Below are positions 24,391 to 34,345 of a DNA stretch of 47,946 nt, piece by piece. Below the pieces are notes generated by a model, which was not told the DNA's origin, did no database searches, and was given only the letters and a program-made list of their open reading frames with translations. Made by a program: the position numbers and the translations under genes. Origin of the DNA: Xenococcaceae cyanobacterium MO_188.B32. Its GTDB lineage: Bacteria; Cyanobacteriota; Cyanobacteriia; Cyanobacteriales; Xenococcaceae. The stretch lies in the NCBI GenBank assembly GCA_030065635.1, contig JASJDJ010000020.1, positions 1-47,946 on the forward strand, read 5' to 3'. Each line of letters starts with the position of its first letter. Within the stretch, counting starts at the first letter, position 1.

Positions 24391-24495
24391 TTAAGGCATC
24401 TTTTGCTAAGAGCGAAAAACAAATCTAACTAGACAATAGCATTTCTTAAACCTTTGGAATATAAGGAGTCTAGTTTATCCCGAACTCAAGTTAAA

Positions 24496-24521
24496 TAGGG
24501 ACATTCTAGGGAGTGTCCCTA
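24496..24521. terminator. hairpin between convergent genes
   Basis: TAGGGACA and TGTCCCTA form an 8-bp stem with a 10-base loop, 12 bases past the aldehyde dehydrogenase stop. No T-run follows on either strand, so a termination role is only plausible. Confidence 0.4.
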
Positions 24522-24533
24522 TGAACTCCCTTG

Positions 24534-26027
24534 TTAACGATTATCGATTTGCGCTCTCTGTAGCTTACCCGAAAAATCTACATAGACAGTTTTCCACTCT
24601 GTAAATACATCCAAAGCTGTACTTCCAGCTTCACGATGACCATTACCTGTTTGCTTTACGCCACCAAAAGGAAGATGTACTTCTGCACCAATAGTAGGAC
24701 CATTAATGTAAGTAATCCCGGCTTCGATATCTCGCATTGCTTGAAAAGCCCGATTAACATCGCGAGTATAAACCGAAGAAGATAAACCATAAGGAGTATC
24801 GTTAATGATTTCAATAGCTTCCGCAAAAGAATTAACTTCGATTAAAGAAACTACAGGGCCAAAAATTTCTTCGCGAGCAACCCTCATATCTGGAGTAACG
24901 TCATCGAGGATAGTTGGTTGAAAGAAATAACCATTTTTTAACTCTTCTCCTCTAGCAACTTGTCCGCCAATGAGTATTTTTGCTCCTTCATTGCGGGCAA
25001 TTTCTAAATAATCACTCACTCTTTTTAATTGTGTGGAATTTACTAAAGGGCCTACATCCGTATTTGAGTCTGTACCTGCACCGAGACGTAGTTTACTGGT
25101 TTGTTCTACTAGTCTGGTAGTAAATTCAGCTTTTATTTCTTTGTGTAGTAACAAACGACTAGTGGCAGTACAACGTTGTCCTGTCGTACCAAATGCCCCC
25201 CATAAAGCCCCTTCCAAAGCTAAATCTAGGTCTGCATCTTCCATCACAATTTGGGCATTTTTACCTCCCATTTCTAGACATACTCGTTTATGGGTACGTC
25301 CACAAGTTTCTCCTACTTCTGCTCCTGTAGTAGAAGAACCGGTAAATGATACTAGATCGACATCGGGATGCTCTAGTAAGGCACGACCGACTTCTTTGCC
25401 CGAACCATGAACTAAGTTAACTACCCCAGCAGGTAAACCCGCTTCAGCAAAAATCTCTATCAGCATGGTGCCACAAGCGGGAGTATCTTTAGCTGGCTTA
25501 AACACAATAGTATTACCACAAACTAGGGCGGGTAAAGCTTTCCAACAGGGAATAGCAATAGGAAAGTTCCAAGGAGTAATTAAAGCACAAACTCCAATAG
25601 GTACACGCATGGTCATAGCAAACTTGTTTCCCAATTCTGAAGGAGTAGTTTGACCAAATAAGCGTCTACCTTCTCCTGCATAGTAGAATGCACAGTCAAT
25701 TCCCTCTTGGACATCGCCTCTGGCTTCAGTTAGAACTTTGCCCATTTCTCGACTCATAAGCCGTGCGAGTTTTTCTTTTTCTTGCAGTAGTAGTTCTCCT
25801 ATGCGCTGAATATATTCCGCTCGCTGTGGTGCCGGAACAGTCCGCCAACTTTTATAGGCCTGACGGGCTGCGACAACTGCCTTATCTACATCGGTTGCGC
25901 TAGATCTGGGAAAGGTGGCAACTAATTCTTGAGAGTTGGCGGGGTTTCGGCTTTCTAACCTATCGTGCGATCGCGCAGAAATCCAATTCCCATCGATATA
26001 ATTGAGACATTTGATGGCATTAGTCAT
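24534..26027 (-). CDS. NAD(P)-dependent aldehyde dehydrogenase
   Basis: A full-length ALDH (497 residues) oxidising an aldehyde to an acid. Motifs in order: ALITPWNFPIAIP near 147, FTGSSTTGAEVG near 226, catalytic Glu in LEMGGKN near 250, catalytic Cys in GQRCTATSR near 284, and EEIFGPVV near 385. It resembles ALDH families that act on semialdehydes or betaine-type aldehydes (YIDGNWISARS start, LPFGGVKQTGNGHREAG near the end). The exact substrate cannot be fixed. It is followed by no cotranscribed gene; a FutC-like ATPase gene lies 65 bases upstream on the same strand and could share a transcript. Confidence 0.9.
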   Translation of the reverse strand: MTNAIKCLNYIDGNWISARSHDRLESRNPANSQELVATFPRSSATDVDKAVVAARQAYKSWRTVPAPQRAEYIQRIGELLLQEKEKLARLMSREMGKVLTEARGDVQEGIDCAFYYAGEGRRLFGQTTPSELGNKFAMTMRVPIGVCALITPWNFPIAIPCWKALPALVCGNTIVFKPAKDTPACGTMLIEIFAEAGLPAGVVNLVHGSGKEVGRALLEHPDVDLVSFTGSSTTGAEVGETCGRTHKRVCLEMGGKNAQIVMEDADLDLALEGALWGAFGTTGQRCTATSRLLLHKEIKAEFTTRLVEQTSKLRLGAGTDSNTDVGPLVNSTQLKRVSDYLEIARNEGAKILIGGQVARGEELKNGYFFQPTILDDVTPDMRVAREEIFGPVVSLIEVNSFAEAIEIINDTPYGLSSSVYTRDVNRAFQAMRDIEAGITYINGPTIGAEVHLPFGGVKQTGNGHREAGSTALDVFTEWKTVYVDFSGKLQRAQIDNR

Positions 26028-26092
26028 GGCTCTAGACCTCCTATACCGATTATGTTAATCGATCGAGTTAGGATAGCAGAAAATATTTATTT

Positions 26093-27199
26093 TTAAGCGT
26101 AAACTTCGGCTTTTACCTTTTCTTCAGAGAAAGACTTAACTGGAAAAATTTTGGGTGTTCCTGCTACAACTGATAAATTAACTTTAGTTCCTACATCTAC
26201 GGCAATACCTGCACTAGTTCGAGCGTGTAATCTTTTTCCCGAAGCTGTTTCTAAACAATAACGGTATTCTCTACCCAAAAATTGCCTTTCTTTGACTACT
26301 ACTGCGGAATTTTCATCGGGAATGAGGAGAATGTCTTCTTGGCGCAGCATTAAATCACCGCGCTCGAAATTATTATTAACAACGATAGATGCAGGAATTT
26401 TTAATTCGCCAATTTCTGTTGTCCATACTTGCCCTTTCTTTTTAGCGGGTAAGAAATTGGCTTGAGTGACAAACTCGGCAACAAAGCGAGATGAGGGTTG
26501 GGTATAAATAGACTCTGGTGTACCTATTTGCTCTAACTTTCCTTTAGACATCACCGCAATTTTATCGGAAATAGCCAAGGCTTCTTCTCGATCGTGAGTA
26601 ACAAAAATAGCTGATGTTCCCGCAGCTTTAAGAATACAACGGATTTCTTCTCTTAATCGATGACGTATTTGCGCGTCTAAATTACTTAGAGGTTCATCCA
26701 ATAACATTAATGCTGGTTGAGGTGCTAAGGCTCTAGCTAAGGCTACCCTTTGCTGCTGCCCCCCAGATAATTCGTGAGGATAGCGTTTTTCTAGTCCTGC
26801 TAATCCGACTAAGGTTAATACTTCCCCTACTCTTTGTTTTATTTGTTTGCTGTTAAGACCTTTTTTTCTTTTTAAACCAAAAGCAATATTATCTGCCACA
26901 CTTAAATGAGGAAATAAGGCATAATCCTGAAATACCATTCCCGTGTTGCGCTTTTCAGGAGGAAGCCAATAATTTTCACTATTAACTAACTGTCCTGCTA
27001 ATGTAATTTTTCCCTGAGATGCTTTTTCAAACCCAGCAATTATTCTCAATAGAGTGGTTTTACCACAACCAGAAGGCCCGAGTAGTCCTAATAACTCTCC
27101 TTGTTGAAGAGTTAGACTAACATCCTTTACTGCTGGAGTAGAATAGTGGTTAAATTTTTTGGTAACACTCTCTAGATCGAGAATTGCCGATTGTTTCAT
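26093..27199 (-). CDS. futC: ferric iron ABC transporter ATP-binding protein (FutC-like)
   Basis: ATPase that powers Fe(III) uptake with a periplasmic FutA and a membrane FutB, not encoded here. Walker A GPSGCGKTT near 44, Q-loop FQDYALFPH, signature LSGGQQQRVALARAL near 145, Walker B LMLLDEPLSNLDA, and H-loop VTHDREEAL are all intact. A C-terminal TOBE-like domain (from about 245) has EFVTQANFLPAKK and VVKERQFLGREYRYCLETAS. I start at ATG 27199 (MKQSAILDLESVTKK) because the in-frame upstream stretch is unlike the family. A Fur-like site lies about 105 bases upstream. A related CysA/PotA-type ATPase is the alternative. Confidence 0.75.
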   Translation of the reverse strand: MKQSAILDLESVTKKFNHYSTPAVKDVSLTLQQGELLGLLGPSGCGKTTLLRIIAGFEKASQGKITLAGQLVNSENYWLPPEKRNTGMVFQDYALFPHLSVADNIAFGLKRKKGLNSKQIKQRVGEVLTLVGLAGLEKRYPHELSGGQQQRVALARALAPQPALMLLDEPLSNLDAQIRHRLREEIRCILKAAGTSAIFVTHDREEALAISDKIAVMSKGKLEQIGTPESIYTQPSSRFVAEFVTQANFLPAKKKGQVWTTEIGELKIPASIVVNNNFERGDLMLRQEDILLIPDENSAVVVKERQFLGREYRYCLETASGKRLHARTSAGIAVDVGTKVNLSVVAGTPKIFPVKSFSEEKVKAEVYA

Positions 27200-27621
27200 C
27201 TGAAATATGCTTGGTGTAAACTGAGTAAGTCTATATATAGAACTACTTATATATAACAATACGTACTTATAACTATTTCTAAGCAATTAGATAAGTTGCT
27301 TTTAGATAATTATTAGCAACACTACGTAGTTTAATATATCATTAAAATCTATTTCTAAATAAGAAAGATTATCAAAAACATTCTATACTTAGTCTTACAC
27401 CAATAAGGTAAACCATCATATTGGTCAAGCGATCGCGGAATGTGGCGGGGCGTATAAGCTTCCGTAATCATGTCATACTAACTAATTTGTCACTAAAGCT
27501 ATTAAAATGAATGCCTGCGAGTAAAGTCGATCGACAATAACCTCTATACAGGCAGTATCAAATCCTCATATTATATCGATCGTCGCTTTCAAGATACTTT
27601 CTAAAGTAATTATTTTTCAAG
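27200..27621. other. intergenic region upstream of futC
   Basis: Spacer of 422 bases between two minus-strand genes. It holds the Fur-like site at 27303-27316 and a HIP1 site. No complete open frame or RNA gene was recognised. Confidence 0.4.
27303..27316. promoter_or_regulatory. possible Fur box
   Basis: TAGATAATTATTAG resembles two facing GATAAT half-sites, the core of Fur and Zur boxes. The position before an iron-uptake ATPase gene fits. It is weak evidence in AT-rich DNA. Confidence 0.3.
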
Positions 27622-28581
27622 CTATTTAACCGCAAAAAAGAGAGGTAGACAAACTTGGCAAATCTCTTCTACATGACGATGATCTGTGCCACAGCAGCCA
27701 CCAAGAACATTCAAAAAAGGAAGTTGTCTTTTTAATTGTCGATACTGAGAAGCAAGTTCTACTGGGTTGCCATCATCTAGTTCTTCCGCTTCATCGAGTT
27801 CAACATGACTTCTGATAGAGGCATTGGCTCTAAGCCCGCGAATTCTCTCTAACCACCTTTCACCAGTAGGCAGTACGCTGTCAAAATGAGTAGGATGGGC
27901 GCAGTTAATCATGTAATAAATAGGTGTGCTATCGGTAGCATTATCGACTTGTTCGATCGCATTTTTCAGTGGTTGTCCAGTGGGCAGCCGACCATCAGTT
28001 TCCACTGTAAAAGAGATAACAACTGGGATATTGGCATTACTAGCAGCTCGACTGATGCCAATTGCCTCTTCTACATAAGTCATAGTGATAGCTGTTACCA
28101 AATCTACTTTAGCGGAGCAAAATGTTTCAATTTGCGCTGAATGATAGCGTTCTGCTTCAGCCTCACTCATCAATGACTCAGGATTATAGCCATCTCCCCT
28201 TGGTCCAATACAACCACTAATAACCATTGGGGTGTTGTGGTTTTCGTATTCGTCTCGAATATCTTGAAGTAATTCGATTGCCTTGCGATTGAGAGCAGCA
28301 ATTTCGGCTGTTGAATATCCCAGTTTGTCGCCCCAGTCCTCACTGGCTCGCCAAGTGGGACTTTCCAGAATCAACCCTACCTCATATTTTTGGGCTAGTT
28401 GGGCATAGGTACGGAAGTATTTGTGTAAAGCTTCGTATCCCAGAGCATTTTTAAATAAATCAAACGCTGCAAAATAAGGTAAATTAAGTCCTTCATTAAA
28501 GATTAGAGTGGTTTCAATCCCACCATCAGTAAGAAACAAATTATCAGAAAGTTGAGGTAAATTCTTTTTAGCTCGTGGCAT
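27622..28581 (-). CDS. homocysteine S-methyltransferase family protein
   Basis: The 319-residue barrel enzyme transfers a methyl group (for example from S-methylmethionine) to homocysteine. LFLTDGGIETTLIF starts the barrel, LILESPTWRASEDWG follows near 70, and the zinc-thiolate cysteines are in MINCAHPTHF near 230 and GGCCGTDHRH near 297. It matches the MmuM/BHMT-type fold without cobalamin domains. It stands between the sdhA gene and futC on the same strand, with 170 and 420 bases on either side, so probably has its own promoter. Substrate specificity within the family is not certain. Confidence 0.88.
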   Translation of the reverse strand: MPRAKKNLPQLSDNLFLTDGGIETTLIFNEGLNLPYFAAFDLFKNALGYEALHKYFRTYAQLAQKYEVGLILESPTWRASEDWGDKLGYSTAEIAALNRKAIELLQDIRDEYENHNTPMVISGCIGPRGDGYNPESLMSEAEAERYHSAQIETFCSAKVDLVTAITMTYVEEAIGISRAASNANIPVVISFTVETDGRLPTGQPLKNAIEQVDNATDSTPIYYMINCAHPTHFDSVLPTGERWLERIRGLRANASIRSHVELDEAEELDDGNPVELASQYRQLKRQLPFLNVLGGCCGTDHRHVEEICQVCLPLFFAVK

Positions 28582-28750
28582 TATCTAAATCTTTAAATTC
28601 ATTTGAGGAATAAGTTTGTCACTTAATCCTTGCTCGTCTTTTGAATCTAAAGAGTAATAGAGAATAATTAGGGATGAATTTCAGTTAATGGCAACTCGCC
28701 AGTCCATCTACAACGGTTTGAGTTAAACCTTAACTCTCGATGACATAACC

Positions 28751-30664
28751 TCACTTATAACTGCGTTGAGTTAATTTGACATTCTCGAATTCTAATTGCT
28801 CTTTGTGTAGTAAGGGTACTCGTTCATCTCCTTGATATTGCCAGGCAGCAACATAGGCAAAATGCTCGTCATCTCGTTTAGCTTCTCCTTCTGGTGTCTG
28901 ATATTCTTCCCTAAAATGTGCGCCACAAGATTCTTCTCTGTTTAAAGCATCCCGTGCCATTAATTCACCTAATTCAAGGAAGTCAGCTACTCTACCGGCA
29001 AATTCTAAGTTTTTATTCAAAGTATGAGCATCGCTCGGTACTTTAACATTTTGCCAGTATTCTTCTCTTAATTGGGCGATCGCGCCAATAACATATTCTA
29101 ATCCTTCTCGGTTGCGAGACATGCCCACATAATCCCAAAGCAGCTTACCCAGTTGTCGGTGAAACTCGGTGACGGTTTTTTCGCCCTGGATACTCAATAG
29201 TTTGTCTATTTTCGTATTTACGGCTGCTTGGACTTCGGCAAAAGCTGGATGATCCGTATCCACAGGCTTAATATCTGTGGTAGCTAAATAATTACCCAGA
29301 GTATAGGGAATTACAAAATAACCATCTGCCAAACCCTGCATCAAAGCACTGGCACCAAGACGGTTAGCACCATGATCGGAAAAATTAGCTTCTCCTAAAA
29401 CGTGTAAGCCAGGGATAGTACTCATCAGATTGTAGTCTACCCACAAACCGCCCATAATGTAGTGAACGGCGGGATAGATACGCATCGGTACTTCGTAGGG
29501 ATTTTCGGCGGTGATGCGTTCGTACATTTGAAATAGATTACCATAACGTTCCGCGATCGCGCCCTTACCCAGTCTTTTAATAGCATCGCGAAAATCTAAA
29601 TAGACGGATAAACCCGTTTCCCCTACTCCTCTCCCTCGATCTGTCATCAGTTTGGCGTTGCGAGAAGCCACATCGCGGGGGACGAGATTACCAAAACTAG
29701 GATACTTAGTTTCTAAATAATAATCTCTTTCAGCTTCGGGAATTTGTTGGGGAGGACGTTTATCGCCTGGTTGTTTCGGCACCCATACCCTACCATCGTT
29801 GCGTAAACCCTCACTCATCAGTGTCAGTTTAGATTGATAGTCCCCAGAAACAGGAATACAAGTAGGGTGAATCTGAGTGTAACAAGGGTTAGCAAATAAA
29901 GCACCCCGTTTATAGCATCGCCAAGCAGCAGTTACATTAGAGTTTTTAGCATTGGTAGAAAGATAGAAAACATTACTATAACCTCCCGTACACAGAAGTA
30001 CTGCATCCCCTGCATAGGATTCAATTTCCCCTGTAATTAGATTACGAACGACAATTCCTCTAGCTTTCCCTTCAATTACTACCAAATCCAACATTTCCCG
30101 ACGGGGAAATACGGTAATTCTGCCCGCAGCAATTTGCCGAGACATGGCACTATATGCCCCCAGTAACAGTTGCTGTCCCGTTTGCCCCCTAGCATAAAAA
30201 GTACGAGATACTTGCGCCCCACCGAAAGAGCGATTAGCCAGTAACCCCCCATATTCTCTAGCAAAAGGTACACCCTGAGCCACACATTGATCGATAATAC
30301 TATTACTTATTTGGGCTAAACGATAGACATTAGCCTCGCGGGAGCGATAGTCACCACCTTTGATCGTGTCGTAGAATAATCGCCATACTGTATCTCCATC
30401 ATTGGGGTAATTTTTCGCCCCATTAATTCCTCCCTGGGCAGCAATACTATGGGCACGACGAGGAGAATCTTGAATACAAAAGCTTTTAATGTTATAGCCC
30501 AACTCCGCTAAAGTAGCTGCTGCGGAAGCCCCCGCCAAACCAGTACCAACGATGAGAATAGTATATTTGCGTTTATTAGCAGGACTCACTAACTTACAAT
30601 GGTCTATAAAATTGTCCCATTTATTTTTTAGTTCACCAGCAGGAATTTTAGGGTCTAGTTTCAT
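28751..30664 (-). CDS. sdhA: succinate dehydrogenase / fumarate reductase flavoprotein subunit
   Basis: The FAD-binding catalytic subunit (637 residues) oxidises succinate to fumarate and feeds electrons to the plastoquinone pool. The dinucleotide motif [19 protein letters not shown] lies near 39-57. His72 in AHSIAAQGG is the covalent flavin attachment site. [20 protein letters not shown] and [14 protein letters not shown] are typical active-site and FAD segments. The type is that of Bacillus and epsilon-proteobacterial enzymes. The iron-sulfur subunit gene is not adjacent, as is usual in cyanobacteria. The gene is complete, and its start codon is embedded in a gene-poor stretch with a decayed cyclase fragment upstream. 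Confidence 0.92.
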   Translation of the reverse strand: MKLDPKIPAGELKNKWDNFIDHCKLVSPANKRKYTILIVGTGLAGASAAATLAELGYNIKSFCIQDSPRRAHSIAAQGGINGAKNYPNDGDTVWRLFYDTIKGGDYRSREANVYRLAQISNSIIDQCVAQGVPFAREYGGLLANRSFGGAQVSRTFYARGQTGQQLLLGAYSAMSRQIAAGRITVFPRREMLDLVVIEGKARGIVVRNLITGEIESYAGDAVLLCTGGYSNVFYLSTNAKNSNVTAAWRCYKRGALFANPCYTQIHPTCIPVSGDYQSKLTLMSEGLRNDGRVWVPKQPGDKRPPQQIPEAERDYYLETKYPSFGNLVPRDVASRNAKLMTDRGRGVGETGLSVYLDFRDAIKRLGKGAIAERYGNLFQMYERITAENPYEVPMRIYPAVHYIMGGLWVDYNLMSTIPGLHVLGEANFSDHGANRLGASALMQGLADGYFVIPYTLGNYLATTDIKPVDTDHPAFAEVQAAVNTKIDKLLSIQGEKTVTEFHRQLGKLLWDYVGMSRNREGLEYVIGAIAQLREEYWQNVKVPSDAHTLNKNLEFAGRVADFLELGELMARDALNREESCGAHFREEYQTPEGEAKRDDEHFAYVAAWQYQGDERVPLLHKEQLEFENVKLTQRSYK

Positions 30665-30751
30665 GAGGGTTGTTTGGCAAGTATTGACAAAGTCGAAGCA
30701 GACTCTATCATCTTATGGCGGAGTACCTTCGACTCTAATTATATTCATAGT

Positions 30752-30973
30752 CTAATTTACTACTGACAGCGCCCAAATACCAGAACTCAATAAAGCATGA
30801 TGTACTTCGACAACGTTACCCCGATAGCCACCAACAGAAAGGTAGTCTACTCCAACAGTGCGAACTTTTTTCTCGGCAAGGTAATGCGCTGCTTTGGTAG
30901 AGATATGAACAAAATTTTCGACAAATGTATCCGACTTGAAAGCGCGATCGCTATTTTGAGTTTTGAATAATAT
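30752..30973 (-). pseudogene. cyclase-family (kynurenine formamidase-like) fragment
   Basis: The frame contains ILFKTQNSDRAFKSDTFVEN, then FVHISTKAAHYLAEKKVRTV, then GVDYLSVGGYRG and VVEVHHALLSSGIW, which is the C-terminal half of metal-dependent cyclase/formamidase proteins. The N-terminal half with the HxGTHxDxPxH metal site is missing, and the sequence breaks off after SGIW. The frame extends upstream only into a palindromic repeat. It is a non-functional remnant. Confidence 0.6.
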
Positions 30974-30992
30974 TATGTTTATGAATCCGACA

Positions 30993-31060
30993 GTTAACTG
31001 CGCGGAACGTGGTGGTTGTATTCTAGTGGGAATTCCCCAACCGCCCAGTCCTGCGGTCAA
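30993..31060. repeat. intergenic palindromic repeat
   Basis: GGTGGTTG (31011-31018) pairs with CAACCGCC (31038-31045), enclosing the palindrome GGGAATTCCC. It directly abuts the cyclase remnant and may mark the break that destroyed it. Confidence 0.4.
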
Positions 31061-31235
31061 AATAAACTAAGATTTATATAAGCAGGGGAAGCAAACCTTA
31101 TTTTCTCGTTATAACTTGAATCAATAGTTAATTTGAGCAAATCTTTTCACTAAATTCGGAAATAATCGGGAATAATTTTTATATGGGTATTAACTACAAT
31201 AAGAAATAGGCTCCACTATAAAATTAAGAGACAAC

Positions 31236-32435
31236 ATGAATTTATCTATTAATAAGCTAGGTGTCTACTTGGGAATCTTGGCACTTGGCGGTGGTGCTGG
31301 ATTTTGGGGAAGTCGTTATTGGCGAGAGCAATCAACTTTTGTCGAACCATCTCCTCTTTATTCACAGGTATTACCATCTTCTCCTGGAAAGATCGATGTA
31401 GCAAATTCTAGCCATAATATTAACTTTATTGCTCAAGCAGTGCAGAAAGTAGGTCCGGCAGTTGTTCGTATTGATGCAGTCCGTCCAGTATCTTCTTCTC
31501 TCCCAGAAAAATTTAAACAACCTTTTTTCCGCCGTTTTTTTGGTAACAAAGAAATGAACCCACCAGAAAGAGTGGAAAAAGGTACGGGATCGGGATTTAT
31601 TATTAGTTCTGATGGTCGTTTGATTACTAACGCTCATGTAGTGGAAGGAACGAATAGAGTTAAAGTCACCCTCAAAGATGGTCAAATTTATGAAGGAGAG
31701 GTCTTAGGAGTCGATCCCATAACCGATGTAGCCGTAGTTAAAATTGAAGCTACCAATATGCCGACGGTGACTTTAGGCAAAGCAGAAGTTCTGATCCCTG
31801 GAGAATGGGCGATCGCGATCGGCAATCCTCTTGGTTTAGATAATACAGTTACTGTAGGAATTATTAGTGCTTTAGGTCGTTCTAGTTCTCAAGTAGGAGT
31901 GCCTGATAAAAGAGTAAGATTTATTCAAACTGACGCTGCGATTAATCCTGGCAATTCTGGCGGGCCTCTGCTTAACGCTAAAGGAGAAGTAATCGGTATT
32001 AATACCGCTATTCGTGCTGATGCTCAAGGATTGGGTTTTGCTATTCCCATTGAAACGGCTCAACGTATTGCCCAACAACTATTTACCAAAGGACAGGCAG
32101 ATCATCCCTATCTAGGAATTAAAATGATGACTCTCGACCCGTTAATCAAAGAAGAAATTAATCGTAGTGGAGATTACAATTTTAAAGTAACCGAGAATCA
32201 GGGTGTAATCATTGTTGAGGTTATGCCCAATTCTCCTGCCGAAAAAGGAGGTTTACAAAAAGGAGATACAATTATTAAGGTTAGTGGTCGTTCGGTTAAA
32301 ACAGCCACAGAGGTACAAGAACAAGTAGAAAAGAGCGAAATTGGTGAAGCTTTATTAATAGGAGTTATCCGTCAAAATAAAGCGCAAATTATTGAAGTAA
32401 GACCAGGTGCATTTCCCCAAGCAGAATTTGAGTAA
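31236..32435 (+). CDS. HtrA/Deg-family serine protease with PDZ domain
   Basis: A 399-residue periplasmic or thylakoid-lumen quality-control protease. An N-terminal hydrophobic segment (LGVYLGILALGGGAGFWGS) is a signal or anchor. The trypsin-like domain has His134 (TNAHVV), Asp164 (ITDVAVVKI) and Ser241 (NPGNSGGPLL). One PDZ domain spans about 290-390, with IIVEVMPNSPAEKGGLQKGD. This equals the cyanobacterial HhoA/HhoB/HtrA trio; which one cannot be told. It is followed after 15 bases by a DinG-like gene, so both are likely cotranscribed. Confidence 0.92.
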   Translation: MNLSINKLGVYLGILALGGGAGFWGSRYWREQSTFVEPSPLYSQVLPSSPGKIDVANSSHNINFIAQAVQKVGPAVVRIDAVRPVSSSLPEKFKQPFFRRFFGNKEMNPPERVEKGTGSGFIISSDGRLITNAHVVEGTNRVKVTLKDGQIYEGEVLGVDPITDVAVVKIEATNMPTVTLGKAEVLIPGEWAIAIGNPLGLDNTVTVGIISALGRSSSQVGVPDKRVRFIQTDAAINPGNSGGPLLNAKGEVIGINTAIRADAQGLGFAIPIETAQRIAQQLFTKGQADHPYLGIKMMTLDPLIKEEINRSGDYNFKVTENQGVIIVEVMPNSPAEKGGLQKGDTIIKVSGRSVKTATEVQEQVEKSEIGEALLIGVIRQNKAQIIEVRPGAFPQAEFE

Positions 32436-32450
32436 ATATCCTAATTTATA

Positions 32451-33983
32451 GTGATTGAAGTAGAAGTCCATTCGTCTCTTCGTGCTTTTCTTAAAGCTCA
32501 AAATAATACCGATTGGCCTCACCATTTAACTATGGCGAGACTAATAGCGAGAGCCTTACGCTTGGGTAGACCTGCTTTAATTCAAACTGGGAGTAGTGTA
32601 GGCAAGTATTGTTTTAGCTATTTAGTACCGGCTTTACTCGGAGACTGGTCGGTCATTTTGGTTGCTCCAGATTCCGTACGACAAAGTTTACTCAAACAAA
32701 AAATTCCTTTACTGCAAGACTGGTTGAAGACCGAAAAAAAAGTCAGAATAGGCGATCGCTGGAGTGAAGGAGATGGTTTACTCCTAACTACACCCCAAGC
32801 TTGGTTGAGCGATCGCCTAGATCGGGATGGGCGTTTTCCTCCCCATATCTTGACCATTATTGACTGTGCAGAAAATTTAGAAACATGGGTAAGACAAGAA
32901 TTAACCATTCCCTTGGAGATGTGGGACTGGTATCAATTAATCGATTTTGCTCCTCAATATGCCCAACTGATTCAGAATGTCCGCCTTAAGTTAACTCAAA
33001 CTATTTTCGCTCATCCTCAAAATCCCTATAAGTGTTATTTACTAGATAAAATAGAACGAGATACCGTCACTAATTTACTGGCAACTCTAGCTCAAAAAAA
33101 TTTACTGACTCCCAAACTAGAACAATTTTGGCAACAATGGCAACAAACAGGCACTATTATTTGGGCTACTAGAGATAGACAACAGGGAAAATTTACTATC
33201 TATACTTCCCCCCCTGAAGTAGCTACCGCCCTACAGCCAATTTGGCAACAACAACCTGTCATTTTAGTTGGTAGTTATCTCGAGCGCGAATCTTCAGCCG
33301 TTATTTATCGTCAACAACTAGGCTTGGGGGAACTTCTCTGTCTTCAGTTTTCTCCTCATCGTCGTAACGAACATATCCAGCTTTATTTGAGCGATCGCTT
33401 ACCCATGCCGAATACGCCTGATTTTCAAAAAAACTTGCTCGATCGAGTGCTAACTTTAGTTAACTATAGTCGCAATGTTGCCAAACCTGTAGTTATCTTA
33501 ATCAATGACGTTCCCTTAAAAGCTCAAGTGGGAGCAGTTTTAGCAGCCGAATTTGGTTCAAAAGTCCAAGTAGAAAAAACCGATCTAGCCCGAGATGGTA
33601 TTTTAATTTGTGGTTGGGAATTTTGGCATTCTTTTTCTCTTAAAGTTTATGCTGTCGGTTCATCTTCTCCTCAAGACTTTCCCAAACCGCAATTATTAAT
33701 TATGACTACCCTTCCTCTACCATCTTTAGAAAATCCTTTGGTTGCTAGTAGGGTGGCATATTATAAACATAAACGTCAAGACTGGTTTCGTCTGTACTTG
33801 TTGCCTACTGCCTTAAAAGCTATTCAACAAGCTATCATACCTTTAAGAGAGTCTCAGGGAATAGTAGCTCTACTAGATAATCGGGTTAACTATCGTAGCT
33901 ATGGTAAAACTATTTTGACGGCTCTAGAGCCTTGCGCTCGGATTAACTACATCGATCCTACTTGGTTTGGTTTGAGTCTTTAA
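32451..33983 (+). CDS. DinG-like helicase-family protein with degenerate ATPase motifs
   Basis: The 510-residue product has the layout of a superfamily 2 DinG/XPD-type helicase. RPALIQTGSSVGKYCFSYLV occupies motif I, but the Thr/Ser after GK is Tyr. ILTIIDCAENLETW occupies the DEAH position and reads DCAE. The C-terminal part (YLLPTALKAIQQAIIPLRES, then GIVALLDNRVNYRSYG) matches the helicase C2 domain end. The cysteine cluster for an iron-sulfur centre is not evident. ATP hydrolysis is doubtful, so it may bind DNA or be structural. It starts with GTG 15 bases after the protease gene. Confidence 0.65.
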   Translation: MIEVEVHSSLRAFLKAQNNTDWPHHLTMARLIARALRLGRPALIQTGSSVGKYCFSYLVPALLGDWSVILVAPDSVRQSLLKQKIPLLQDWLKTEKKVRIGDRWSEGDGLLLTTPQAWLSDRLDRDGRFPPHILTIIDCAENLETWVRQELTIPLEMWDWYQLIDFAPQYAQLIQNVRLKLTQTIFAHPQNPYKCYLLDKIERDTVTNLLATLAQKNLLTPKLEQFWQQWQQTGTIIWATRDRQQGKFTIYTSPPEVATALQPIWQQQPVILVGSYLERESSAVIYRQQLGLGELLCLQFSPHRRNEHIQLYLSDRLPMPNTPDFQKNLLDRVLTLVNYSRNVAKPVVILINDVPLKAQVGAVLAAEFGSKVQVEKTDLARDGILICGWEFWHSFSLKVYAVGSSSPQDFPKPQLLIMTTLPLPSLENPLVASRVAYYKHKRQDWFRLYLLPTALKAIQQAIIPLRESQGIVALLDNRVNYRSYGKTILTALEPCARINYIDPTWFGLSL

Positions 33984-34345
33984 GCTCAATTAAGATTCAC
34001 ATTGTTTGTTTTCTAAGAGCTTTTTCACAGTTAGAAATCCTCAGATTTTGTCAATACGTAAGTCCTAAAATGATTAAAATCAGCTTAGAGCTAGACTGAA
34101 ACTCAAAACTCCCTTTAATGCTAATATCAAATAAGTCATCAAACAACTTACACTTACGATCGACCAGTTTTACTCAAACCCCATATTCTCAGGCTACGCC
34201 CCGATCGATCTGTCTCTTCCCGTATGGAAGCTCAAATTGTAATTCAAATTTTGGATACTCTGTAAATTGGTTTGACAGCTTGTCTTTTGACAGAGAGAAG
34301 ATATTAAGTTAAGTTCTCTAACTTGTACTTACTATAGAAAGATCG
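33984..34345. other. intergenic region
   Basis: 362 bases between two plus-strand genes. A 64-codon open frame at 34118-34312 has no protein-like pattern and is probably not a gene. No RNA or clear terminator was recognised. Confidence 0.4.

Noticed and set aside
27400-27480. Short translation VNHHIGQAIAECGGAYKLP
   Set aside because: Resembles a protein fragment but is too short to assign, and no continuing frame exists.
34118-34312. 64-codon plus-strand frame before the decapeptide-repeat gene
   Set aside because: Biased to Ser and Asn with no structure or start signal; treated as spacer.
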